This document shows, in pieces, positions 1-8,627 of a stretch of DNA of 64,000 bases. Numbering within the stretch: the first letter of the stretch is position 1; every line of letters starts with the position of its first letter. The notes below the pieces were generated by a model. It was given only the letters and a program-made list of their open reading frames with translations, was not told the DNA's origin and ran no database searches. The stretch comes from Microbacterium sp. 10M-3C3 (lineage in GTDB: Bacteria > Actinomycetota > Actinomycetes > Actinomycetales > Microbacteriaceae). Position numbers and translations under genes: made by a program. The stretch lies in NCBI RefSeq assembly GCF_003931875.1, contig NZ_CP034245.1:2232001-2296000 (forward strand). Reading direction: 5' to 3'.

Positions 1-45
1 GTCGGAGACGAACCGCGGTTCGCCGACAGCTTCGCCAGCAGTCAT
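1..45 (-). CDS. N-terminus of an unidentified gene (possibly second MerR regulator), cut by window edge
   Basis: Only the first 15 codons are present: an ATG at 45-43 reading MTAGEAVGEPRFVSD, preceded by a strong GAGGAGGA ribosome-binding site on the minus strand. The gene continues beyond the window. In actinobacteria the garA/odhI-ftsR pair is usually followed on the same strand by a bifunctional nuclease gene and/or a second MerR-type regulator, so a second MerR protein is a reasonable guess from context only. The 15 residues themselves do not identify it. Confidence 0.5.
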   Translation of the reverse strand, partial: MTAGEAVGEPRFVSD

Positions 46-152
46 GCCGGGGTCCTCCTCACCGGATCGATATCTCCACGCTAGATCAGCCCTGGGCCTC
101 GGGCAACGACATCCGCCCGGGCGCGTCGGCGTGTCGTCGCATCACGAATGCG

Positions 153-839
153 TCACGAGAGCATGCGCTCGATGGCCTCACGCATGAACACGGCGCGCAC
201 GTCGTCCAGGCGCCGCGCGAGCTCGGGCGCGAGTTCGCCCGCGCGCCCGCGCGAGGCCGCGTCGGTGCGGCGCAGCAGGGTCGTGAGCGCGGACTCGATG
301 AGCGCCGCCTCGCGCTGCGTGCTCTGACGCAGCGCCCGCAGGTGACGCGGCTCGATGCCGTGACGGTCGAGGGCGACGAGGGCGCGCAGCAGGCTGACGG
401 TCGCCTCGGCGTACGACTCCGCGCCGACGATGACACCCGTGCTGATGGCGTCGTTGAGCAGCTGCGGCGCGGCGCCGGCCGCCGCCAGCAGCTCGTCGCG
501 ACGGTAGCGGCGCGCGGCGGGGACGATCGAGGGGATCGTGTGCGGCGGCGCGGGGTCGCGCCCCGCATCCACGTCTTCGAGGTAGTCGCGGATGACGGTG
601 AGCGGCAGGTAGTGGTCGCGCTGCAGCGTGAGCGCGAGGCGCAGTCGCTCAAGGTCGGATGCGGAGAACTTGCGGTACCCCGACTCGGTGCGCGTGGGCG
701 ACACGATGCCCTGCACCTCGAGGAAGCGGAGCTTGCTGGAGGTGAGCGAGGGGAACTCGGGCGTCAGGCGCGCGAGCACCTGGCCGATGCTCAGCAGGCC
801 CGCGGACGAGGCACGACCGCGGGCGGGGGATGCGGGCAT
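153..839 (-). CDS. ftsR: FtsR-type MerR family transcriptional regulator
   Basis: 228-residue DNA-binding protein. Residues ~15-90 form a MerR helix-turn-helix (LSIGQVLARL, then SSKLRFLEVQGIV and SGYRKFSASDLERL), the signature of the mycobacterial Rv1828 / corynebacterial FtsR family, which in Corynebacterium regulates ftsZ. The rest is an alpha-helical C-terminal domain without the Cys metal site of classical MerR sensors. The start codon overlaps the stop of the upstream FHA gene by ATGA, so the two are translationally coupled. The garA-ftsR pairing is conserved in actinobacteria. The family call is firm; the target genes here are inferred. Confidence 0.88.
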   Translation of the reverse strand: MPASPARGRASSAGLLSIGQVLARLTPEFPSLTSSKLRFLEVQGIVSPTRTESGYRKFSASDLERLRLALTLQRDHYLPLTVIRDYLEDVDAGRDPAPPHTIPSIVPAARRYRRDELLAAAGAAPQLLNDAISTGVIVGAESYAEATVSLLRALVALDRHGIEPRHLRALRQSTQREAALIESALTTLLRRTDAASRGRAGELAPELARRLDDVRAVFMREAIERMLS

Positions 840-1336
840 CAGGCTTCGGCGGGCAGGTCGGCGGGCGACACGAAGAAGTTGAGGCGGAACTTGCCGATCC
901 GCACCTCGGCGCCGTTGACGAGCTCGGAGCGGTCGACGCGCTCGCCGTTGACGTAGGTGCCGTTGAGGGAGCGCTGGTCGACGATGTCGAACCGCACGCC
1001 CTCGCGGGTGATCTCGGCGTGGCGGCGCGAGACCGTGACGTCGTCGAAGAAGATGTCCGCCTCGGGGTGGCGTCCGACCGTCGTCACGTCGGTGTCGAGG
1101 AGGTAGCGCGCACCGGCGGTGGGACCCGAGCGGACGATGAGCAGCGCGGCGCCGGACGGAAGGGCTCCGATCGCCTCGACCTCGGCCTCGCTCAGCTCGC
1201 TGCCGAAGGGCACGAAGGACAGGTCTGCATCGTGGCCGAAGGTCTGCGTCGTGTCGTGCGCGCGCACCTGCGACGTGCGCGCGTCGTCGCCTGCCCGCCG
1301 GATGTCATCCGGCTCCGGTCGACGTGTTCCGTCCAC
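839..1336 (-). CDS. garA: FHA-domain regulator of 2-oxoglutarate metabolism (GarA/OdhI type)
   Basis: 165-residue cytosolic protein. Residues ~66-155 form an FHA phosphothreonine-binding domain with the expected GRH (88-90), SRRH (103-106) and NGTYVNG (125-131) motifs. An N-terminal TTQT (29-32), in the context DTTQTFGHD, matches the Thr-Thr phosphosite of GarA/OdhI; phosphorylation by PknB/PknG-type kinases makes the tail bind its own FHA domain and relieves inhibition of 2-oxoglutarate dehydrogenase. The acidic residue before the threonines is Asp instead of the usual Glu. The GTG start at 1336 is chosen because GGAAGGAGG lies just upstream; longer in-frame starts have no such site. It is followed by ftsR with a 4-base overlap. 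Confidence 0.88.
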   Translation of the reverse strand: MDGTRRPEPDDIRRAGDDARTSQVRAHDTTQTFGHDADLSFVPFGSELSEAEVEAIGALPSGAALLIVRSGPTAGARYLLDTDVTTVGRHPEADIFFDDVTVSRRHAEITREGVRFDIVDQRSLNGTYVNGERVDRSELVNGAEVRIGKFRLNFFVSPADLPAEA

Positions 1337-1530
1337 GAGTCCTCCTTCCACGCCCACCCTAGTCGATGGCCGTCTCGGCGCGGAGCCGCCCGACCGCCCG
1401 ACCGACACGGGATCCGCACGCCGGTGTCGGCGTGCGTGCGCGTGTTGCGCCGTGTGTCGGCCCGCGGTGCGGCTGCCGGTCGCCCGGCCTAGCCTGGCGG
1501 GACTTCGAACCTACTGACAAGGAGTCCGCC

Positions 1531-1773
1531 GTGTCGAGTCCGTCCCGCCGTCGCCCGCCCCTCGAGGTGCCCGCGCGGGGGGCGTGCATGTGCGCGGTCG
1601 GCGAGGCGTGCACGTCGGCGGCGCGCGGCCATGCCCTGCACCTCATCCAGGACCGCCTGGCGTCGGCGACGCCGGCCGCGTGGGTCGACGCGCTCGTCGA
1701 GGAGGTCGACGCCGCCGTGTACGGCGTGCTGGCCGCCCGCGGCGGCCGCCGCAACGTCGCGCGCGTGGCGTGA
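1531..1773 (+). CDS. Small hypothetical protein with an N-terminal Cys cluster
   Basis: 80-residue protein starting at GTG 1531, supported by AAGGAG eight bases upstream. It has a basic, proline-rich start (SSPSRRRPPLEVP), then ACMCAVGEAC (three cysteines within nine residues), and an amphipathic C-terminal helix rich in Ala/Val/Asp. No membrane segment or signal peptide. I do not recognise the family. It is convergent with the copper-storage protein gene, 15 bases apart, and divergent from the FHA gene. The CxC...C cluster would suit a metal or redox role, but this is inference from context only. Confidence 0.55.
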   Translation: MSSPSRRRPPLEVPARGACMCAVGEACTSAARGHALHLIQDRLASATPAAWVDALVEEVDAAVYGVLAARGGRRNVARVA

Positions 1774-1788
1774 AGTCCTCGGCGCCGG

Positions 1789-2190
1789 TCAGGCGGCGGC
1801 GATCATCGCGTCCTTGACGGCCATGCACGCGTCGGCGCACGCGCGGCACGCCTGGGCGCACATGTCGCACACGGCGCTCTCGGCGGCGTGCTCGCGGCAT
1901 TCGTCCTCGCACGCCTGACACATCGCGATGCACGCGTCGAGCATCGCCATGAGCGCCGCCGGCGTCATGCCGCGCATCCGCAGCATCGCGCGCATCATCG
2001 TGTTGCACATGTCGGCGCAGTTCATGCAGGCCGGGGCACACGACATCAGCTCCATCGCGCACACCGTGCACGCCTGCTCGCACGCGGCCAGCGCGTCCAG
2101 GCAGGCGCGGACCACCTCGGCGTCCATCGCGGGCATGCCGGGCATGTCGCGCATCTCGGCGGTCATCGCGTCCATCATCCGCGCATCCAT
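1789..2190 (-). CDS. csp: Cys/Met-rich four-helix-bundle copper-storage protein (Csp-like, DUF326)
   Basis: 133-residue protein with 17 cysteines, mostly as CxxC/CxxxC pairs on predicted helices (ACEQACTVC, CAPACMNCADMC, ACIAMCQACEDEC, CDMCAQACRACADAC), and more than 20 methionines. This is the pattern of the Csp family, in which Cys side chains lining a four-helix bundle hold many Cu(I) ions. There is no signal peptide, so it resembles the cytosolic Csp3 type. The ATG at 2190 follows GGGAGGTG, an almost ideal Shine-Dalgarno. It is divergent from a CopC-like gene, which supports copper binding or detoxification. The N-terminal ~25 residues carry an extra Met-rich stretch (MMDAMTAEMRDMPGM). 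Confidence 0.85.
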   Translation of the reverse strand: MDARMMDAMTAEMRDMPGMPAMDAEVVRACLDALAACEQACTVCAMELMSCAPACMNCADMCNTMMRAMLRMRGMTPAALMAMLDACIAMCQACEDECREHAAESAVCDMCAQACRACADACMAVKDAMIAAA

Positions 2191-2209
2191 CGCGCACCTC
2201 CCTCGTCGG

Positions 2210-2229
2210 GGCGGGCAGGTGCGCCCGCC
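2210..2229. promoter_or_regulatory. 7-bp G-rich dyad between csp and copC; candidate operator
   Basis: GGCGGGC-AGGTGC-GCCCGCC is a perfect inverted repeat with a 6-base centre. It sits just upstream of the csp ribosome-binding site, in the 96-base divergent csp/copC spacer. Position and G-tract symmetry would suit a metal-responsive repressor such as CsoR, or it may form a 5'-UTR hairpin. No regulator gene is adjacent. Confidence 0.35.
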
Positions 2230-2273
2230 TGCCGTCATGCCAGGGCTCCCACCGCTCGCCGAGAACCCCCGGT

Positions 2274-2279
2274 TAGGCT
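2274..2279 (+). promoter_or_regulatory. Candidate -10 element for copC (leaderless)
   Basis: TAGGCT lies seven bases before the GTG of the CopC-like gene, the spacing expected for transcription that starts at the start codon. No Shine-Dalgarno is visible upstream of that GTG. I do not see a convincing -35 element. Confidence 0.35.
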
Positions 2280-2286
2280 CGTTCGG

Positions 2287-2916
2287 GTGACCCCGATCCG
2301 TTCCCGCTCCCGTCGCGCGCTCGCGGCGTTCCTGGCCGCCGCGGCCCTCGCCGCCACCGCCGTGCTCGCCGTGTCCGTCCCCGCCACCGCGCACGACCAG
2401 CTCGTCTCCACCGACCCGGCCGACGGCTCGACCGTGGCCGCGATGCCCGCCGAGGTGACGCTCACCTCCAACGCCGAGCTCCTCGGCGACGGCGGCAACG
2501 AGGTCGTCGTCACCGACGCCGCCGGCGCATCCCTTGCCGACGGCCCCGCGGTCGTCGACGGCGTGAACCTCCGCCAGCCCCTCACCGGAGAGGGCTCGGG
2601 CGCCATCACGGTGCAGTGGCGCGCGGTCTCCAGCGACGGTCACCCCATCTCGGGCCAGTTCGCCTTCACGGCGCCCGCCGCCGCGGCACCGACCCCCTCG
2701 GGCGAGCCGTCCACGACCCCCGAGCCGATGATGACGACGCAGTCGACGCCCGCGCCCTCCGCGACCGACGCGGCACCGGCCGGCTCCGACTCCCCCTCCC
2801 CCCTCCCGTGGATCATCGGCGGCGTGGTTCTGCTGGTCGTGGTCGCCGTCGTCGTGGTGCTCGTGGCCCGCCCGCGAGGCCCGGGGGCGGGCGCCGGGGG
2901 CGGCACCGGACGATAG
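2287..2916 (+). CDS. copC: CopC-domain copper-resistance protein, membrane-anchored
   Basis: 209-residue exported protein. An N-terminal hydrophobic signal (~9-34) ends at ATAHDQLV, placing a histidine near the mature N-terminus as in CopC. The immunoglobulin-like CopC domain spans ~35-130 and contains [11 protein letters not shown], whose Asp and His complete the family's Cu(II) site. A Pro/Thr/Ser linker with MMTT (~135-175) leads to one C-terminal transmembrane helix (~178-197) and a Gly/Arg tail. A CopD partner is missing next door. The GTG at 2287 (VTPIRS) is the likely start. Divergent from csp, so probably part of the same copper response. Confidence 0.85.
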   Translation: MTPIRSRSRRALAAFLAAAALAATAVLAVSVPATAHDQLVSTDPADGSTVAAMPAEVTLTSNAELLGDGGNEVVVTDAAGASLADGPAVVDGVNLRQPLTGEGSGAITVQWRAVSSDGHPISGQFAFTAPAAAAPTPSGEPSTTPEPMMTTQSTPAPSATDAAPAGSDSPSPLPWIIGGVVLLVVVAVVVVLVARPRGPGAGAGGGTGR

Positions 2917-2926
2917 GCTGGGAGCC

Positions 2927-4324
2927 ATGCCTCACTACGACGTCGTCCTCCTCGGCGCGGGTCCCGGCGGGTACGTCGCGGCCATCCGCAGCGCACAGCT
3001 CGGCCTCTCCGTCGCCGTCATCGAAGAGAAGTACTGGGGCGGTGTGTGCCTGAACGTGGGCTGCATCCCCTCGAAGGCGCTGCTGCGCAACGCCGACCTC
3101 GCCCACACGTTCCACGCCCAGGCCGACCTGTTCGGCATCTCGGGCGACGTGCACTTCGACTTCGGGGCCGCGTGGGAGCGCAGCCGCAAGGTCGCCGAGA
3201 CGCACGTCAAGGGCATCCACTACCTGATGAAGAAGAACAAGATCACGGAGTACGACGGCCGTGGCACGTTCGTGGACGCCCACTCGATCGACGTCGCGAA
3301 GAACGACGGCACCGTCGAGCGCGTGACCTTCGACAACGCGATCATCGCGACCGGCTCCACCGTGCGGCTGCTGCCGGGCGTGACCCTCAGCGAGAACGTC
3401 GTGACGTACGAGGAGCAGATCCTCGACCGCGAGCTGCCCTCCTCGATGGTCATCGTCGGCGCCGGCGCCATCGGCATGGAGTTCGCCTACGTCATGACGA
3501 ACTACGGCGTGAAGGTCACGATCATCGAGTTCCTCGACCGCGCCCTCCCCAACGAGGACGTCGAGGTCTCGAAGGAGATCCAGCGCCAGTACAAGAAGTA
3601 CGGCGTCGAGATCCTCACCTCCACGAAGGTCGAGTCCGTGCAGGACTCCGGCGACAAGGTCACCGTCACCTACACCGCGAAGGACGGCACCGCCGGCTCG
3701 ATCGAGGCCGACCGCGTGCTCATGTCTATCGGCTTCGCGCCGCGCGTCGAGGGCTTCGGCCTCGAGAGCACCGGCGTGAAGCTCACCGAGCGCGGTGCGA
3801 TCGCGATCGACGACAATATGCGCACGAACGTGCCGCACATCTACGCGATCGGCGACGTCACCGCGAAGCTCCAGCTCGCCCACGTCGCCGAGGCGCAGGG
3901 CGTCGTGGCCGCCGAGACGATCGGCAAGGCCGAGACGATGACCCTGGGCGACTACCGGATGATGCCGCGCGCGACGTTCTGCTCGCCGCAGGTCGCCTCG
4001 TTCGGTCTCACCGAGCAGCAGGCCCGCGACGCCGGCTACGACGTCAAGGTCGCGAAGTTCCCCTTCTCCGCGAACGGCAAGGCCAACGGCCTCGGCGAGC
4101 CGGTCGGCTTCGTCAAGCTGATCGCCGATGGTGAGCACCTCGAGTTGCTCGGCGGCCACATGATCGGCCCCGACGTGTCGGAGCTGCTGCCCGAGCTGAC
4201 CCTCGCGCAGAAGTGGGACCTGACGGCGCTCGAGCTCGCCCGCAACGTGCACACCCACCCGACGCTGTCGGAGGCGCTGCAGGAGGCGTTCCACGGCCTG
4301 ACCGGCCACATGATCAACATCTGA
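2927..4324 (+). CDS. lpdA: Dihydrolipoyl dehydrogenase (E3)
   Basis: 465-residue FAD flavoprotein that reoxidises dihydrolipoamide of the 2-oxoacid dehydrogenase complexes and the glycine cleavage system, with NAD+. Visible: FAD-binding GAGPGG (10-15), the redox disulfide in [10 protein letters not shown] (Cys41/Cys46), the NAD-binding [10 protein letters not shown] near 178, the second FAD motif ending in IYAIGDVT, and the C-terminal catalytic His-Glu pair in HTHPTLSE (His444, Glu449). Full length for the family. The ATG follows GGGAG at good spacing, 10 bases after copC. No E1/E2 genes are nearby, so it is the stand-alone E3 common in actinobacteria. A strong hairpin terminator follows. Confidence 0.96.
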   Translation: MPHYDVVLLGAGPGGYVAAIRSAQLGLSVAVIEEKYWGGVCLNVGCIPSKALLRNADLAHTFHAQADLFGISGDVHFDFGAAWERSRKVAETHVKGIHYLMKKNKITEYDGRGTFVDAHSIDVAKNDGTVERVTFDNAIIATGSTVRLLPGVTLSENVVTYEEQILDRELPSSMVIVGAGAIGMEFAYVMTNYGVKVTIIEFLDRALPNEDVEVSKEIQRQYKKYGVEILTSTKVESVQDSGDKVTVTYTAKDGTAGSIEADRVLMSIGFAPRVEGFGLESTGVKLTERGAIAIDDNMRTNVPHIYAIGDVTAKLQLAHVAEAQGVVAAETIGKAETMTLGDYRMMPRATFCSPQVASFGLTEQQARDAGYDVKVAKFPFSANGKANGLGEPVGFVKLIADGEHLELLGGHMIGPDVSELLPELTLAQKWDLTALELARNVHTHPTLSEALQEAFHGLTGHMINI

Positions 4325-4335
4325 TCACCCGCCCG

Positions 4336-4379
4336 ACGCGAAACGGCGCCGCTCCCTCGGGGGCGGCGCCGTTTCGCGT
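4336..4379. terminator. 17-bp stem terminator between lpdA and the CYTH gene
   Basis: Perfect inverted repeat: arms 4336-4352 and 4363-4379 (ACGCGAAACGGCGCCGC and its complement) around a 10-base loop. It lies between convergent genes. The arms contain AAA/TTT so either strand gives a short U stretch within the stem end; it probably works in both directions. Confidence 0.85.
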
Positions 4380-4384
4380 GTCGG

Positions 4385-5023
4385 TCAGGCGCCGAGCGCG
4401 CGGCCGAGCTTCGAGTCGGATGCGGCGGGCCGGCCGCCGGCGGCCGCGACGGCCGCGTCGACCGCGGCGAACAGCGCGGCCACGCCCTCGGCGTCGGCGG
4501 GCGCGGCGGGGCCGAGCTCGACCTCCCACTCCCGCCACGCGCTCTCGCGTCCGCTGCGCTCGTCGCGCGCGCGGACGCGGTCGTCGACGAACTCCGCGAC
4601 GAGACCGCCGTCGGGGCCGGTGAGGGCGTACGCGGTCCGCGTGTTGCGCACGCGCGCGAGCGGGGTGAACGGCGGCGACGCCCAGCGCGCGACGGCGGCG
4701 ACCACCGCATCCGGTGCGACCGGGTCTCCCTCGGGCTCGGGACCCAGCGGCCACCCCCATTCGTGGCGCCCCCCCGCGGCCGAGACCTTCACGTGCCAGC
4801 CGGCGTCGGGGCCGCCCGTGCGGCGACGCACCGCGACGCCGGCGCGGGCGAGCGTCGCGTCGGGGGTGTCGATGTAGCGCGCGTCGAGCTCGCGCAGCTC
4901 CGCCTCCCCCACCGCGGCGACGCCGGGCAGGCTCGACCAGTCGGGAAGGGCGTGAGCGTCGTCGGCGTCGTACTTCCGCTCGACCTCGAGCGAGCGGTGG
5001 GGCTGCGCGTCGGCCGCGCTCAC
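4385..5023 (-). CDS. CYTH-domain phosphohydrolase
   Basis: 212-residue protein of the CYTH (CyaB/thiamine triphosphatase) superfamily, enzymes acting on triphosphates through a beta-tunnel. The defining ExExK motif is present at Glu13, Glu15, Lys17 (LEVERKYD), followed by YIDTPDATLARAGVAVRRR and further charged strands (WHVKV, NTRTAY) that line the tunnel. Substrate (thiamine triphosphate, tripolyphosphate or another) cannot be read from sequence. There is no CHAD domain. The GTG start overlaps the stop of the upstream small gene (GTGA), so the two are likely co-translated. Confidence 0.83.
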   Translation of the reverse strand: MSAADAQPHRSLEVERKYDADDAHALPDWSSLPGVAAVGEAELRELDARYIDTPDATLARAGVAVRRRTGGPDAGWHVKVSAAGGRHEWGWPLGPEPEGDPVAPDAVVAAVARWASPPFTPLARVRNTRTAYALTGPDGGLVAEFVDDRVRARDERSGRESAWREWEVELGPAAPADAEGVAALFAAVDAAVAAAGGRPAASDSKLGRALGA

Positions 5024-5247
5024 TCCAAGCGCCCGTCCTCGTTCGGGTTGATGTCCTCGGTCTCCTCGCCGAAGACGAAGGTGACCTGCGTGGGCCCGTC
5101 GTCATCGCCGGTGTTCTCGGCGTCTCCGGAGCGACGGTAGACGAGCTGCCCCTCGCCGTAGGGGACGATCAGCGAGTCGTCGGTGTCGTCTTCGAGCGGG
5201 ATGACCTGGCCGTCCAGGGGGCCGCCGGTCAGTCGTGCGATAGCCAT
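5020..5247 (-). CDS. Small acidic hypothetical protein, coupled to the CYTH gene
   Basis: 75-residue acidic protein beginning MAIARLTGGPLDGQVIPLED. The first half looks like a small beta structure (GGPLDGQVIPL...LIVPYGEGQLVYRR); the second half is highly acidic (GDAENTGDDD...EETEDINPNEDGRLE). No membrane segment and no recognised catalytic motif. It is first in a two-gene unit with the CYTH protein (stop and GTG overlap by four bases). Similar small proteins are often annotated only as hypothetical in this family of bacteria. Function unknown. Confidence 0.7.
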   Translation of the reverse strand: MAIARLTGGPLDGQVIPLEDDTDDSLIVPYGEGQLVYRRSGDAENTGDDDGPTQVTFVFGEETEDINPNEDGRLE

Positions 5248-5314
5248 GGCGACAGCGTATCGCCGCCCCGACCCGCGCTCGGCGACCGCGTCCGTGTCAC
5301 CTAGACTCGCGTGC

Positions 5315-7858
5315 GTGAAGGCCCTGCGAACGTTCACCGTCCGACCCGTACTCGCCCCCTCGCTCGCGCCGCTGGACCGGCTCGCGTCGAACTGGCGCTG
5401 GTCGTGGAGCCGCGCGACGCACGCGCTGTTCGCCGCGATGGACCCCGACACGTGGGTGGCGGTCGGTGAGAACCCGTCGCGCATGCTGGGCGCGCTCGGG
5501 CAGTCGCGGCTGGACGAGCTCGCCCGGGACGAGGACTTCGTCGCGCGCGTGCGGGACGAGGACGCGCGCCTCGAGGCGTATCTCACCGGCGAGCGCTGGT
5601 TCCAGCGGCTCGAGGAGCCCACGCCCCAGCACATCGCGTACTTCTCCCCCGAGTTCGGCGTGGACGGGTCGCTGCCGCAGTACTCCGGCGGCCTCGGCAT
5701 CCTCGCCGGCGACCACCTCAAGAGCGCGTCCGACCTCGGTGTTCCGCTCACGGGCGTCGGCCTGTTCTACCGCGCCGGCTACTTCCGCCAGTCCATCGGC
5801 GACGACGGGTGGCAGCGCGAGAGCTACCCCGTGCTCGACCCGTACGGGCTCGGCCTCACCCTGCTGCGCGAGTCCGACGGCACGCCGGTCGAGGTCGCCC
5901 TCACCGTCACGGCCGGCCGCACGCTCTTCGCGCGTGTCTGGATCGCCGACATCGGGCGCATCCCCCTGCTGCTGCTCGACTCCGAGACACCGTCGAACAG
6001 CGAGGACCTGCGCCGCGTCACCGACCGGCTGTACGGCGGCGGCGGCGAGCACCGGCTCCTCCAGGAGCTCCTTCTCGGCGTCGGCGGCGTCCGGGCGCTC
6101 CGCGCGTGGTGCCGCGTCACCGGCCGCGTCGCGCCGGACGTGTACCACACCAACGAGGGCCACGCCGGGTTCCAGGGCCTCGAGCGCATGTCGGAGCTCA
6201 TCACGGGCGACGCCCTCTCGTTCGACGAGGCGCTCGCGCAGGTGCGCGCCTCGACCGTGTTCACCACGCACACGCCGGTGCCCGCGGGCATCGACCGCTT
6301 CCCCCGCCAGCTCGTCGCCGACTACCTCGCCGCCGACCTGTTCCCGGGGCTCGACCCGGCGCGCGCCCTCGAGCTGGGCGTGGAGTCGTACCCCGGCGGC
6401 GACGCGAGCGTGTTCAACATGGCGGTCCTCGGGCTTCACCTCGGGCAGCACGCGAACGGCGTCTCGCTCCTGCACGGCGAGGTCAGCCGCACGATGTTCG
6501 GCCCGCTGTGGCCGGGCGTCGACACCGACGAGGTTCCCATCACGTCGATCACCAACGGCGTGCACGCCCCGACGTGGGTGCACCCCGCGCTCAAGTCGCT
6601 CAGCGAGCGCGCCTTCGGCGACGCCCTCACGACCGAGCACGACTGGCGCGACCCCAACGCCGTCTCGGACGGCGAGCTGTGGGGCCTGCGCCGCCAGATG
6701 AAGGAGGAGCTCGTGTCGGAGGCCCGTCGCCGCCTGGCGGCCGCCGGCTCGACCGCCGGCGCGTGGGCAGGCGATGTGCTCGACCCCGACGTCCTCACGA
6801 TCGGGTTCGCCCGCCGCGTCCCGACCTACAAGCGTCTGACGCTCATGCTCCGCGACCCCGGGCGCCTCACGCGGCTGCTCACCGATCCGCAGCGCCCGGT
6901 GCAGCTGGTGATCGGCGGCAAGTCGCACCCCGCCGACGACTCGGGCAAGCAGCTCATCCAGCAGCTGGTGCGCTTCAGCCGCGACCCCAAGGTGCGGGCG
7001 CGCATCGTGTTCCTCCCCGATTACGACATCACCCTCGCGAAGACGCTCTACCCCGGATGCGACGTGTGGCTGAACACGCCCGTGCGTCCGCTCGAGGCGT
7101 CGGGCACGTCGGGGATGAAGGCGGCCCTGAACGGCGCGCTGAACCTGTCGATCCTCGACGGCTGGTGGGACGAGTGGTTCGACGGCCGCAACGGCTGGGC
7201 GATCCCGACCGCCGACACCGCCACGAGCGACGCCGAGCGCGACGACCTGGAGGCCGCGGCGCTGTACGACCTCATCGAGCACCAGCTCGTGCCGGCGTTC
7301 TACGACCGCGAGGGCGACATCCCGGTCGGCTGGCTCGATCGCGTGCGACACACCATGACGGTGCTCGGCGGCAAGGCCACGAGCGACCGGATGGTGCGCG
7401 AGTACGTGACGCGTCTGTACGCCCCCGCGGCCCAGAACGCCCACGCGCTGGCGGATGCGGACCACGCCGCAGCCCGCGACCTCGCCGCCTTCGTCGCCCG
7501 CGTGCGCGCGGCGTGGCCAGGCGTGCACGTCGTGAGCGTCGACGTCACCGGCGTGCCCGACCAGGCCCGCGCGGGCGAGCTCGTGCACGTGCGCGCGCAC
7601 GTGCAGCTGGGGGGCCTCGCCGCCGACGACGTCGCTGTGCAGATCGTGTCCGGACGCGCGGACTCCGACGGCGAGATCGTCGACGACCGCACCGTGCAGG
7701 CGCTCGCCCCGACGGGCGAGGAGGACGGAGCCACGGTGTTCGAGGGCGAGCTGTCGCTCGCCCTGACGGGCCCCTTCGGAGTCGCGGTGCGCGCCGTGCC
7801 GCAGCATCCGCACCTCGTCTCCCCCGTCGAGCTCGGCCTCGTGACGTTCGCGTCGTGA
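5315..7858 (+). CDS. glgP: Alpha-glucan phosphorylase (GT35)
   Basis: 847-residue enzyme that phosphorolyses glycogen or maltodextrin to glucose 1-phosphate. It belongs to the actinobacterial/archaeal-type branch of the family: N-terminal domain with HIAYFSPEFGVDGSLPQYSGGLG, then TFTTHTPVPAG-type region (FTTHTPVPAGIDRF), and the PLP-binding GTSGMKAALNG, whose lysine (about residue 602) would form the Schiff base. KRLTLMLRDP and the DGWWDEWFDG region complete the catalytic domain. The start is GTG 5315 (VKALRTFTVRP), since the upstream reading frame is antisense to the neighbouring small gene. Cytosolic. No other glg genes are nearby. Confidence 0.93.
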   Translation: MKALRTFTVRPVLAPSLAPLDRLASNWRWSWSRATHALFAAMDPDTWVAVGENPSRMLGALGQSRLDELARDEDFVARVRDEDARLEAYLTGERWFQRLEEPTPQHIAYFSPEFGVDGSLPQYSGGLGILAGDHLKSASDLGVPLTGVGLFYRAGYFRQSIGDDGWQRESYPVLDPYGLGLTLLRESDGTPVEVALTVTAGRTLFARVWIADIGRIPLLLLDSETPSNSEDLRRVTDRLYGGGGEHRLLQELLLGVGGVRALRAWCRVTGRVAPDVYHTNEGHAGFQGLERMSELITGDALSFDEALAQVRASTVFTTHTPVPAGIDRFPRQLVADYLAADLFPGLDPARALELGVESYPGGDASVFNMAVLGLHLGQHANGVSLLHGEVSRTMFGPLWPGVDTDEVPITSITNGVHAPTWVHPALKSLSERAFGDALTTEHDWRDPNAVSDGELWGLRRQMKEELVSEARRRLAAAGSTAGAWAGDVLDPDVLTIGFARRVPTYKRLTLMLRDPGRLTRLLTDPQRPVQLVIGGKSHPADDSGKQLIQQLVRFSRDPKVRARIVFLPDYDITLAKTLYPGCDVWLNTPVRPLEASGTSGMKAALNGALNLSILDGWWDEWFDGRNGWAIPTADTATSDAERDDLEAAALYDLIEHQLVPAFYDREGDIPVGWLDRVRHTMTVLGGKATSDRMVREYVTRLYAPAAQNAHALADADHAAARDLAAFVARVRAAWPGVHVVSVDVTGVPDQARAGELVHVRAHVQLGGLAADDVAVQIVSGRADSDGEIVDDRTVQALAPTGEEDGATVFEGELSLALTGPFGVAVRAVPQHPHLVSPVELGLVTFAS

Positions 7859-7865
7859 TCGCGCC

Positions 7866-8627
7866 GTGAGCGCGTCGGAGCATGGACGTGCCGTGACGCG
7901 GCCGTTCGTGCTGCTCGCGACACGCGCGGAGAGCGCGCCCGCCGACGAGGAGTACGCGCTGTTCCTGCGGTTCAGCGGGCTCGAGCCCCACGAGCTGCGG
8001 CGGGTGCGGCTCGAGTCCGAGCCGATGCCCGACCTGCGTTTCGACGACATCTCGGGCATCCTCGTGGGCGGCAGCCCCTTCAACGCGTCGGACCCGCCGG
8101 AGCGCAAGTCGGACGTGCAGCGGCGCGTCGAGGCGGAGTTCGCGGCGGTGCTGGATCGCGTCGTGGCCGAGGACTTCCCCTTCCTCGGAGCGTGCTACGG
8201 CGTCGGCACGCTCGGAACGCACATCGGCGCCCGGATCGACGGCACGTACGCCGAGCCGATCAGCGTCGTGCCGGTGAGCACGACGGCAGCGGGCCGCGTC
8301 GATCCCCTGCTCGCCGGGATGCCGGAGAGCTTCGAGGCGTTCGTCGGCCACAAGGAGGCGGTGACCGCTCTGCCGCAGACCGCGGTGCTGCTCGCGTCCT
8401 CGCCGGCGTGCCCCGTGCAGATGTTCCGCGTCGGGTCCAACGTGTACGCGACGCAGTTCCACCCCGAGCTCGACGTGGACGGCATCACCACCCGCATCCA
8501 CGCGTACGCGGGATTCGGATACTTCGCCCCCGACGAGCGCGACCTCACCCTCGCGGCGGTGCGGCGCGCGCCCGTGACCGAGCCGGCGCGGATCCTCCGG
8601 AACTTCGTCGACCGCTACGCGCGCTGA
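7866..8627 (+). CDS. Class I glutamine amidotransferase-like protein
   Basis: 253-residue protein resembling the GMP-synthase-type glutamine amidotransferase domain. The nucleophile cysteine is in FLGACYGVG (about Cys110), and the histidine and glutamate of the triad are in TQFHPEL near residue 200. GILVGGSPFN gives the oxyanion strand. It has no synthetase domain, so its acceptor is unknown; such stand-alone proteins are often labelled 'glutamine amidotransferase'. GTG 7866 begins seven bases after glgP. A second GTG (VTRPFVLL, 7893) is a possible alternative start. Its 3' end overlaps the convergent nnrE gene by 13 bases. Confidence 0.85.
   Translation: MSASEHGRAVTRPFVLLATRAESAPADEEYALFLRFSGLEPHELRRVRLESEPMPDLRFDDISGILVGGSPFNASDPPERKSDVQRRVEAEFAAVLDRVVAEDFPFLGACYGVGTLGTHIGARIDGTYAEPISVVPVSTTAAGRVDPLLAGMPESFEAFVGHKEAVTALPQTAVLLASSPACPVQMFRVGSNVYATQFHPELDVDGITTRIHAYAGFGYFAPDERDLTLAAVRRAPVTEPARILRNFVDRYAR

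Noticed and set aside
2640..2996. Minus-strand frame overlapping copC
   Set aside because: Antisense shadow with His/Gly-rich low-complexity translation.
5297..8107. Minus-strand frame of >900 codons across glgP
   Set aside because: Shadow of glgP; composition dominated by Arg/Val/Glu/Ala and no motif.
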